A stretch of 64,000 bases of DNA from AWTP1-13 sp963770295 (GTDB taxonomy: Bacteria > Pseudomonadota > Alphaproteobacteria > Rhizobiales > Hyphomicrobiaceae). The translations under genes and the position numbers were made by a program. The notes beneath the pieces are model-generated. The model was not told where the DNA came from, did not search any database, and was given only the letters and a program-made list of their open reading frames with translations. Shown here piece after piece: positions 25,992-33,769 of this stretch (the first letter of the stretch is position 1; each line of letters opens with the position of its first letter). The DNA is taken from assembly GCA_963770295.1 (NCBI GenBank), contig CAVYPA010000016.1, positions 248,001 to 312,000 on the forward strand. Direction: 5' to 3'.

Positions 25992-27701
25992 TCATGGCGT
26001 AGGCTTCTTGTGCTTTTCCTTTGCTTGCAGGGACGGCTGGCCGCCGCTCACCTTGCCGTCGGCAATATCGCTGCTCACCGCCGCGGTCGCGCGCCGAGCC
26101 GGCTCGCCATAGCCGCCGGCACCTGCCGTCTCGATGACGAGACGGTCGCCAGGGGCCAGCCGCGTCACCAGCTTCGATGCAATGACCTCCGTGGTGCCGT
26201 CGCGGCGCGTGATCCAGGAACGCGCACAAGCACCGGCGCCTCCACCGCTCATGCCCTGTGCCGCCACGAAATGACGCTCGCCGCGGTGCGAAAAGGACAG
26301 CGTACCCTCGACGTCGTCGAGTATCTCGAACTCCTTGATTTGGCCCAGGCCTCCGCGCCAGGTGCCGGGACCGCCGGAATTTGTCTTAAGGCACCAGCGA
26401 TTGATGCGTATCGGCGCCTCGAGTTCCATGGCCTCGGCGGGCAGGTTCATGCAATTGGTGGCATCGGTCTCGATCGCATCGACGCCGTCGAAGCCATTGC
26501 CCGCGCCACTCCCGCCGGAGAGAAGTTCTCCAGTGACAAATGGGGTGCCGTCTTTGCGCTGGCCGCCGAAGGCCATCACCAGCAGCTCACCGGCATTGGG
26601 CGCCGGCACGCGGTCGGGCGCGGCGTCGGCCAGCGCCGACAGCATGGAGCACGTAATGCGCTTGATCGTTGCCGAGCGGGCATTAACGGCTGCGGGAGGA
26701 CGCGGATTGACAAGACTGCCATCGGGCAGCTCAAGCGAGATGGGGCGGAAGCAGCCGCCGTTGTTCGGGATGGTGGGATCCGTCACGGCGCGCACGGTAA
26801 AGCAGGCGGCCGCCAAGCTCCCGGAGGGCACGCAGTTGATGGGTCCGCGCACTTGCGGGCTGGTGCCGGTGAGATCGAACTTGATACTACCATCACCTGG
26901 CAATGTTACTGCCACCTCGATGCGGACGGGTTTGTCGAGGTCAATTCCGTCATTGTCGAGATAGTCGACGTGGCGCCAGGTGCCGCGCGGAAGGCGGCGC
27001 AAGGCGTCACGGGTCATCGCCTCGGATCGGTCAAGCAGGAGTTGGAAGGCATCAAGCAAGGTGTTGTCGCCGAGCTTTCTGGCGGTCTCGCCCAATCGCA
27101 CGCCGGCGATCCTGCAGGCGGCGACCTGGGCATGAAGGTCGCCAAGGAAGATCTCGGGGATGCGCACATTGAGACACAAAATCCGCGTCAGCGTCTCGTC
27201 GAAGGCGCCGGCACGCGCCCACTGGACCGCTGGAATGCGCAAGCCCTCCTGGTAGATCTCCGTCGAGTTGGTTGGCACAGAGCCTGCCGTCTTGCCGCCG
27301 ACGTCCTGATGATGCGTCATCGTGGCGGCGAGTGCGATCGCCCGAGCGCCCGCGAACACCGGCATGAGCACGGCGAAATCCGGAAGGTGCGTGCCCCCGC
27401 AGTAGGGATCGTTGAGCAGATAGACATCGCCCGGTCGCATGGCCGCCACGGGAAAGACGCGAATAATCTCGCCGACCGCCGGAATTAGAGTCCCGAGGTG
27501 GACCGGAATCGCACAGGCTTGTGCCAGCGTCGCGCCGTCGAGCGTGAAGAGAGATGCCGAGGCGTCGAGTTCCTCCTTGACGATCGGGGAACACGAGCTT
27601 TTGAGCAGGGCGGTCTCCATTTCCTCAGCAATGCAGTCGAGGCGATGACGCAACACTTCCAGCGTCACTGGATCAAAGCGTCCAGTCTCAAGCTTGGTCA
27701 T
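25992..27701 (-). CDS. hyuB: Hydantoinase B / oxoprolinase-family protein
   Basis: The 569-residue HyuB-family subunit pairs with HyuA for ATP-dependent opening of hydantoin, 5-oxoproline, acetone or acetophenone-type substrates. Family marks are the N-terminus FDPVTLEVLRHRLDCIAEEM, LNDPYCGGTHLPD, the histidines in MTHHQDVGG, and RGGLGQIKEFEILDD near the end. Its start overlaps the hyuA stop by 4 bp, so the subunits are translationally coupled. The symbol denotes family only; the true substrate is unknown. It faces the OYE gene across 54 bp. Confidence 0.88.
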   Translation of the reverse strand: MTKLETGRFDPVTLEVLRHRLDCIAEEMETALLKSSCSPIVKEELDASASLFTLDGATLAQACAIPVHLGTLIPAVGEIIRVFPVAAMRPGDVYLLNDPYCGGTHLPDFAVLMPVFAGARAIALAATMTHHQDVGGKTAGSVPTNSTEIYQEGLRIPAVQWARAGAFDETLTRILCLNVRIPEIFLGDLHAQVAACRIAGVRLGETARKLGDNTLLDAFQLLLDRSEAMTRDALRRLPRGTWRHVDYLDNDGIDLDKPVRIEVAVTLPGDGSIKFDLTGTSPQVRGPINCVPSGSLAAACFTVRAVTDPTIPNNGGCFRPISLELPDGSLVNPRPPAAVNARSATIKRITCSMLSALADAAPDRVPAPNAGELLVMAFGGQRKDGTPFVTGELLSGGSGAGNGFDGVDAIETDATNCMNLPAEAMELEAPIRINRWCLKTNSGGPGTWRGGLGQIKEFEILDDVEGTLSFSHRGERHFVAAQGMSGGGAGACARSWITRRDGTTEVIASKLVTRLAPGDRLVIETAGAGGYGEPARRATAAVSSDIADGKVSGGQPSLQAKEKHKKPTP

Positions 27702-29746
27702 GCGCTCCTCTCCATCAGCAGCGCCGCACCGGCGACGACTTTGGCGTGCCAGCCGGGTGGCAGCAGGGTGGTCGAATCTTCCTGCTCGATCACCGCCGGA
27801 CCGAGAATGGTTTCCCCGGCGGCGAGCCTGCCCCGGTCGTGGATGGCGGTTTTGCAGGCCGCTTGCCGGTCCGGAAAATGCACGAGCCTAAGGGTCTTTT
27901 GGCTCTGTCCGGGCGTCGCGCCGGGGGTGCCGCCCAGCGCCACCTTCGGCAGGCGCGCAATGTGCACCGTGCGCAAATTGACGATCTTTGCGGGGGATCC
28001 GGTCTTGTGGCCATTGATGCGCTCGTGCGCGCTCTCGAAGACTCCATAAAGCGCGGCGAGAGGGTCGGCGGCCTCGAGTTCCAAGGGCACTTCGATGAAG
28101 TGGCTCTGCCCGACATAGCCGACGTCCGCAAGCACACGCCGCTCACGCATCAGGCCATCGATGCGTTCGGCCCGCATGAGCGCGTCGGCGCGTGCGTCGA
28201 GCTCGCCGAGCAGAGCCCGCACCGCGGCAAGGTCCGTGGCGGCGAGAGCGGCGTGGAAAGCCCCGGAGACCTCGTGGGATATGGGAGCCGCGAGCAATCC
28301 GGCAGCCGCCAACACGCCGGGGTAGCGCGGGACCAGAACGCGGCGAATGTCGAGCTCGACCGCGAGCGCGGTTGCATGCAAACCGCCGGCGCCGCCGAGC
28401 GGTACAAGGGTAAAATCACGCGGGTCATGCCCACGATTGACCGAGACGAGGCGAATGCCGTCAGCCATGTGCGCATTGGCGATGCGGTAGATCCCGAGCG
28501 CGGCCGCGGTGACCCCGATCCCCAGCGGGCCCGCGATCGTGCGATCGATCACCTGGTGGGAGAGCTCGGGTTGAAGATTTAATGCGCCGCCCGCAAAAAA
28601 CCGCGGATCGAGATAGCCAAGCACGATGGCGGCGTCCGTTAGCGTTGCCCGCTCACCGCCCCGGCCATAGCAGGCGGGACCGGGCTCGGCGCCGGCCGAC
28701 TGTGGCCCGACCCTCAGACCACTACCGCTGTCGATCCAGGCGATCGAGCCGCCGCCGGCGCCCAGCGTGGTTACGTCGAGCATCGGCACGCGAACCGCAT
28801 ATCCGGCAATGTGCGTCTCGGGCCGCACGTCGACACGGCCCTTGCCAATGAGCGCGATGTCGCTCGAGGTGCCGCCGACATCGATGGTGATGAGATCGTC
28901 GAGCCCTGCCTCGGCCCCGACCGCTGCGCCGCCGAGCGCGCCGGCCGCAGGACCCGAAAGGAACAGGCGTACCGGCCGCAAGCGCGCCGTCTCGGCGCCG
29001 GCCAGGCCGCCACGGGACTGCATCACCTGCAACGGAACGGACACGTCCGCGTCGGCGAGGTGGCGCGTCATGTCGGCGAGATAGCAATCGACGACCGGCT
29101 TGATGTAGGCGTCAAAGGCGGTAGTGACGGTGCGCTCGTATTCTCGAAATGCCGGATCCACCTCGCAGGACAACGATACGGCAACCCCCGGCATCGCCGC
29201 TTGCACACGCTTGGCGACCAGGCGCTCGTGCGCAGGGTCGAGAAACGAAAACAGCAGGCAAATCGCGACGGCGCCGACGTCCTCCCGTTTCAACGTGTCG
29301 ATTGCCGCGGCGATGGAACTCTCATCAAGCGGCATCAACTCCTGTCCGTCGGCCCCGATGCGTCCCTTTACTTCCACGCGCCGTGCCCCCGGGGCGAGCC
29401 AACCGGGGGTCTCGGGTTTGAGCCTGAGATCATACATCTGGCGACGCATTTGCCGCCCGATCTCGAGAATGTCGCGAAAGCCTGCGGTGGCAATGACGCC
29501 GACACGCGCACCCTTGCGTTCGATGACGGCGTTGGTCGCCACCGTTGTGCCGTGTGCAAAACGCACGATCTGGTTGGCACTGGCACCCGTGCGACGTAAC
29601 AGTTCGCCAATACCCGCTGCGACGGCGTCACCCGGATTGGCGCGCGTGGTTGGAACCTTCAGGATCGAGATCCCGGCAGGGCCGGAGGCGATGACGTCGG
29701 TAAACGTGCCGCCGATATCGATCCCGACGCTAATGCCGTGCGCCAT
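27698..29746 (-). CDS. hyuA: Hydantoinase A / oxoprolinase-family protein
   Basis: This is a 682-residue ASKHA-fold ATPase subunit. The N-terminal phosphate loop VGIDIGGTFTDVIA, RFAHGTTVATNAVIER, DIVTDE-like TIDVGGTSSDIALI and the segment PGPACYGRGGERATLTDA identify the HyuA/OplAH family. It is the first gene of a two-gene operon with hyuB. Substrates across the family include N-methylhydantoin, 5-oxoproline, acetone and acetophenone. The window also has an M20 carbamoylase-type hydrolase 25 kb away, which is consistent with but does not prove hydantoin-like catabolism. Confidence 0.88.
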   Translation of the reverse strand: MAHGISVGIDIGGTFTDVIASGPAGISILKVPTTRANPGDAVAAGIGELLRRTGASANQIVRFAHGTTVATNAVIERKGARVGVIATAGFRDILEIGRQMRRQMYDLRLKPETPGWLAPGARRVEVKGRIGADGQELMPLDESSIAAAIDTLKREDVGAVAICLLFSFLDPAHERLVAKRVQAAMPGVAVSLSCEVDPAFREYERTVTTAFDAYIKPVVDCYLADMTRHLADADVSVPLQVMQSRGGLAGAETARLRPVRLFLSGPAAGALGGAAVGAEAGLDDLITIDVGGTSSDIALIGKGRVDVRPETHIAGYAVRVPMLDVTTLGAGGGSIAWIDSGSGLRVGPQSAGAEPGPACYGRGGERATLTDAAIVLGYLDPRFFAGGALNLQPELSHQVIDRTIAGPLGIGVTAAALGIYRIANAHMADGIRLVSVNRGHDPRDFTLVPLGGAGGLHATALAVELDIRRVLVPRYPGVLAAAGLLAAPISHEVSGAFHAALAATDLAAVRALLGELDARADALMRAERIDGLMRERRVLADVGYVGQSHFIEVPLELEAADPLAALYGVFESAHERINGHKTGSPAKIVNLRTVHIARLPKVALGGTPGATPGQSQKTLRLVHFPDRQAACKTAIHDRGRLAAGETILGPAVIEQEDSTTLLPPGWHAKVVAGAALLMERSA

Positions 29747-30082
29747 CGAGCGCCGTCCCCCCGTTCCTCAATGCACGGCTGTTGCCAGCACCAATCATTT
29801 TCCAGATCCGGTGCTGTTGCTCGGGTGCGGCAATGAAAACAAGGCGGTTGCTCGTGCGACTGCAGGCTGTCAAAGCCACATAACGCTAACAGTGCGTCGC
29901 ATGACTAGCAATATCGAGCTCGGCAAGGATCCGTGCGGGAGGGCTCCTGGCCGCGAATGCCGAAACGCACCGACCTGCACTGGATGTCCACACCTCTTTG
30001 CCACATTGGCCTTGATGCCGGCTATAACAGGCAGTCTTCGAGCGCCGCCTTGCGTGCTTCGCCTGGGGTTTGCCCGCAGGCC
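29747..30082. other. Intergenic region upstream of hyuA
   Basis: It separates the hyuA start from the J-domain gene's stop, both on the reverse strand. It should hold the hyuA promoter. I see no gene, repeat or clear terminator. Confidence 0.4.
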
Positions 30083-31672
30083 CTAGGTTTGCGCCGGCTT
30101 GGCCGCGAGGATGTCCCAGGCCACGTTAATCTGTTTCATGCGCTGCTCGCGGACCTCTCGCTCGGACGGGTCGCGCGCCAGGTCTGGATGCCAGGTCTGG
30201 CGTAAGCCATCGACGATCTTCTTGATGGCGGCCAGGTTTACATCCGCGGTGACCCCCATGCCAAGCACCCGCAGCGCGTCCAAACGCGTACGCGGCACGT
30301 CCTCGCTCCAAGTCGGCCTTGAGCCGGCAGCCGTGCTCCAAATCGTGGCAGGCTCGGGAGCCGCGCGCTCCGCACGCACGACCGTTTGCTCGCGTCTCGG
30401 TTCACCGATCGAAACCCGAGCTATATCGCGATTTGGCCCAACGCGAGGACGGCGGCCTCGGGCCAGGAGGAGAACGATGCTGGTGAGGGCGACAAGCACC
30501 GAAGCAACCACGGCGACGGCGGCGCGCGGCGAAGACAGACTGGTCATTCCAGGCTCGGGAGCGTCGGGGACAATGCTCAGCACCGGGGCCTCACGCACCG
30601 ACGACGTTGTCTGGGCCGCCGCGGTAGCGGGCAAAAATGGCGCCGTCTCCGCAACTGCACCCGGCCGATTGATGATCCGGGGGACGACGGGCGTGGAGAG
30701 GGCCGCGGGTATGGGAGCAGCCGGCGAAAGGCCTGGGTTGGCCGCCGCTTCTTTCGCCGGCGGCGGCTCGTGGACCGACGGCTTGGACGCCGCCGATTGT
30801 TCCGGCCGACTGCTGCTCCGGGGGATGATGGGTGCGGGCATGGGAGCCGCCGGCGAAAGGCCTGGGTTGGCCGCCGCTTCTTTCGCCGGCGGCGGCTCGT
30901 GGACCGACGGCTTGGACGCCGCCGATTGTTCCGGCCGACTGCTGCTCCGGGGGATGATGGGTGCGGGCATGGGAGCCGCCGGCGAAAGGTCTGGGTTGGC
31001 CGCCGCTTCCTTCGCCGGCGGCGTCTCGTGGACCGACGGCTTGGGTGCCGCCGATTGTTCCGGTTCGCTTGCGCTGCGCGCCACGTTGGCGGCAAACGGC
31101 GTCGCCGCTGGGAGTTGGGAGGAGTACGCGGCAACCTGGCTTGCATTCTTTGGTGTGACGAAGATCGCGTCGATACCGAGCAAAGGGGCAAACCCGGCGG
31201 GCATTTCCACCGCAGGTGGGGTTAGAGCGCGACGGTCGGCGCAATAGCGCTGCAAGTGGCCGTAGCGCCAACGTTGCCCGCTGGCGCAGGGATCATCGCC
31301 CGCCAGATCCCAGTTTGGCGGCATGCGAACATGCAGTCGTCCATTCTCCAGCCAGGCTCGGTTGGGCCGCGCGTTGGCAACAACTGTCGCCCAGGGCAAG
31401 GGTGTCCCGTCGCAGTCCAGGTCGAAGCGGTGGATTGTCCACTGCCGACACAGGGTCGGGTCCGCTGTTGAGCAGGCCCGAAACGAGCGTTGCTCGTGCG
31501 CGCCAATGATGCGGTGGCCTTGGTTTTGCGCGGGCGTTAGCAGCGCACGACCGCCGACAATCGCGCACGCATAGGGCATTACCAGCAAGTCATCGCAAAA
31601 CGCCGGCGACGGACCGAGCACCAAAAGACTAGTCGCCAGTAAAAAGCTCGCGTTCTTGCTGAGTTTGCCCAT
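30083..31672 (-). CDS. Membrane-anchored J-domain protein with tandem Ala/Pro repeats
   Basis: The protein has 529 residues from the ATG at 31672, chosen because a signal peptide starts there (MGKLSKNASFLLATSLLVLG). It continues with a Cys-containing N-terminal domain (to ~190), three tandem 43-residue Ala/Pro/Ser/Glu-rich repeats (~204-320, unit core KPSVHEPPPAKEAAANPGL), one transmembrane helix (~384-406) and a C-terminal J-like domain (~464-527) with the HPD tripeptide at 495-497 (TWHPDLA). A signal peptide plus one transmembrane helix would put the repeats outside and the J-domain in the cytoplasm, where it could recruit DnaK. The N-terminal domain is unknown to me. Confidence 0.75.
   Translation of the reverse strand: MGKLSKNASFLLATSLLVLGPSPAFCDDLLVMPYACAIVGGRALLTPAQNQGHRIIGAHEQRSFRACSTADPTLCRQWTIHRFDLDCDGTPLPWATVVANARPNRAWLENGRLHVRMPPNWDLAGDDPCASGQRWRYGHLQRYCADRRALTPPAVEMPAGFAPLLGIDAIFVTPKNASQVAAYSSQLPAATPFAANVARSASEPEQSAAPKPSVHETPPAKEAAANPDLSPAAPMPAPIIPRSSSRPEQSAASKPSVHEPPPAKEAAANPGLSPAAPMPAPIIPRSSSRPEQSAASKPSVHEPPPAKEAAANPGLSPAAPIPAALSTPVVPRIINRPGAVAETAPFLPATAAAQTTSSVREAPVLSIVPDAPEPGMTSLSSPRAAVAVVASVLVALTSIVLLLARGRRPRVGPNRDIARVSIGEPRREQTVVRAERAAPEPATIWSTAAGSRPTWSEDVPRTRLDALRVLGMGVTADVNLAAIKKIVDGLRQTWHPDLARDPSEREVREQRMKQINVAWDILAAKPAQT
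30711..31063 (-). repeat. 129-bp in-frame tandem repeat, 2.7 copies
   Basis: Copies start at 30711, 30840 and 30969. The first two are almost base-identical over 129 bp (43 codons); the third is diverged and partial. Being in frame, copy number changes would lengthen or shorten the protein linker without breaking it. Confidence 0.9.
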
Positions 31673-32270
31673 GCGCCCGCCCCCTCGGTAAGGTTTGCGC
31701 GAAACGCTTTCGTCAGACATTGGCGCATTTATGGCGCCTGGTGCGAAAGCGACCGTCGCGGCGGGAAAGGTCACACCCGGCCCCGACTCGCCGGGGTTTG
31801 GGCGCTGGCGTCTCCGGCGCCGCCTTCTTGCCTTTTTTGCTCGGCCTGCCGCGGCTCTGGCGCCGGCTCAATCGGCCGCTGCCGGCGAGGCTGCTGTGCC
31901 TTTCCTGGCGACGACGTTTTGCCGGCGGCTTCACAGAAGATCCTCAAGCCAGCTGAGCTTCGCGCTACCGCCACCGTCAGGGGCTGTCTGCTCCTGCCGG
32001 TGGTTGAGCTTTGGACACGCTTGACTTCCCGCTGGCGAGCAGCCGCGCCCGGTCAACATCGGGCGGTCTCGCCAAGGTCAAGCTGCCATTGTGCGCCGTC
32101 CGAAAGTATAGAGAGCCATCTGTTTTTACCTGATGCGGCTCGAAAACTTGAGCCAGCTTCGCTCCCAGCGAAGGCGCGCAGACACGCCACAAGCCTTCAC
32201 GAATAGATTGTAAGGAGTAGGGTTTCGATCGGTCCCAAATGATCTCACAACAATTGCCGGGAGCATTGAC
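31673..32270. other. 598-bp divergent intergenic region
   Basis: It lies between the J-domain gene and the Tat-exported binding protein. Short reverse frames (e.g. 31977-32192) lack a ribosome-binding site or known motif. A possible site taaggag lies well upstream of 32271. I see no confident gene or repeat. Confidence 0.4.
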
Positions 32271-33596
32271 ATGGCACGCATTGGACGGCGCACATTCCTC
32301 AAGTTGACGGGCACCGGTGCGATCGCGGCACGCAGCGGCGGCATGGCGGCGATCCTCGCGTCAAACAGAGCACCGGCCTATGCTCAGACCAGCACCGTGC
32401 ATTGGCTCCGCTGGAACGACTTTGTGCCCGCCTCCGACGAGCTCCTGCGAAAGGAAATCGTTCCCGCCGGCGAGAAGGCCCTGGGCATCAAGCTCACGCT
32501 TGAGACCATTAACGGCAACGACATCCAGGCTCGAACGACCTCTGCAATCCAATCCGGATCCGGACCGGACGTCATTTGTGGTCTCAACAATTGGCCACAA
32601 CTTTATGCCGAGAGCGTCGTGGACGTCAGCGACATCGCCGAAGAAATCAGCAAGGCACAGGAGGGGTTCTACAAGGAATCGACGGTTGTCGCCAACGATG
32701 GCAAGAAATGGATCGCCGTCCCCTGGTGCGTTTTGGGTGCGCAGATCTCCTATCGCAAGTCATGGTTTGAGGAAATCGGCCTCAGCAAATTCCCGGACAC
32801 CTGGGAGGCTTATCGCGACGCCGGCAAGAAGCTAAAAGCCAAAGGTCGGCCGCTGGGGCAAACGCTCGGACACACCTTTGGCGATGCTCCGACCTTCAGC
32901 TATCCCTATCTGTGGTCATGGGGCGGCAAAGAGGTCGAGGCCGACGGCAATACCGTGGTGCTCAACGGTAAGGCGGCGGTCGATTCGGTGAAGTTCATGA
33001 CAGCCTTCTGGAAGGAGGCTTACGATGAAGGCGGCCTCGCCTGGGACGACACCAACAACAACCGCGCTTTCCTATCGGGCACGATCAGCGCCACGCTCAA
33101 TGGCGCTTCCATCTACCTGCTGGCGAAGACCAAGCCGGACACCTATCTCACCGAAAAGGGGACACCCCTTTGGCAGGATATTCTGCACGCGCCTCTACCG
33201 AAGGGGCCGACCGGGCAGTTCGGCTATCACCTGCCAATGTCCAACATGCTGATGGGCTATTCCAAAAACCAGAAGGCCGCCCGGGAGTTCATCCGCTGGA
33301 TCACCTCCAAGGACGTGTACCAAAAATGGTTCAACTCGCAGCAAGGCTATTCCGTCGGCGCCACGACAATCTGGGAAAAAGACCCTCTTTGGGGAAAGGA
33401 TCCGGTGATGGAACCGTTCCGCGTCGCCGCGCGCGCGGGCCAATTCCCGGGCTACGCCGGACCCGCCGATCGCAAGGCCGCCGAAGTCTTGAGCAAATAC
33501 ATCATCACGGACATGTACTCCAAGGCGGTCCAGGGTATGCCGGCAGAGGACGCCGTGAAATGGGCGCACGACGAAGTCGTCAAGGTTCATAGCTAG
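32271..33596 (+). CDS. Tat-exported family 1 solute-binding protein (orphan)
   Basis: This is a 441-residue extracellular solute-binding protein of the sugar/polyol type. The N-terminus carries a twin-arginine signal (RIGRRTFLKLTGTG) with cleavage likely after AYAQ. The mature part has the family landmarks SGSGPDVICGL, WIAVPWCVLGAQISYRKSWF and PDTWEAYRDAGKKLKAKG, and a C-terminal MPAEDAVKWAHDEV. No permease or ATPase gene flanks it: the neighbour on each side is unrelated. It may work with a transporter elsewhere, such as the one at 47-51 kb, or act as a sensor. It converges on the molybdenum hydroxylase gene. Confidence 0.85.
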   Translation: MARIGRRTFLKLTGTGAIAARSGGMAAILASNRAPAYAQTSTVHWLRWNDFVPASDELLRKEIVPAGEKALGIKLTLETINGNDIQARTTSAIQSGSGPDVICGLNNWPQLYAESVVDVSDIAEEISKAQEGFYKESTVVANDGKKWIAVPWCVLGAQISYRKSWFEEIGLSKFPDTWEAYRDAGKKLKAKGRPLGQTLGHTFGDAPTFSYPYLWSWGGKEVEADGNTVVLNGKAAVDSVKFMTAFWKEAYDEGGLAWDDTNNNRAFLSGTISATLNGASIYLLAKTKPDTYLTEKGTPLWQDILHAPLPKGPTGQFGYHLPMSNMLMGYSKNQKAAREFIRWITSKDVYQKWFNSQQGYSVGATTIWEKDPLWGKDPVMEPFRVAARAGQFPGYAGPADRKAAEVLSKYIITDMYSKAVQGMPAEDAVKWAHDEVVKVHS

Positions 33597-33769
33597 CACG
33601 TGGTCGCCTCCGCACCGCCCGTTTGTGCCTGCCACAACGGGCCGAGCGCGGTCCGCTTGCGGTCCAGCCTAGTCACGGCGGCGCTTTTCGCAATCGCACG
33701 CTTCAAGCCGATCCGGCCATGCCGGCCTCCGCCGAGGTAGAAGTTTGATTTGGGCCTTTTTGCTAGGTG

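Noticed and set aside
26010..27488. Long forward open frame (~490 codons) opposite hyuB
   Set aside because: It is antisense to a clearly conserved HyuB protein and is low-complexity Arg/Gly/Ala sequence; a high-GC shadow.
30099..31247. Forward repeat-containing frame opposite the J-domain gene
   Set aside because: It only mirrors the 129-bp repeat; no signal, domain or start site supports it.
31977..32192. Small reverse gene in the 31.7-32.3 kb gap
   Set aside because: It needs a TTG start, has no ribosome-binding site and no known motif, although part of the sequence looks mildly protein-like.
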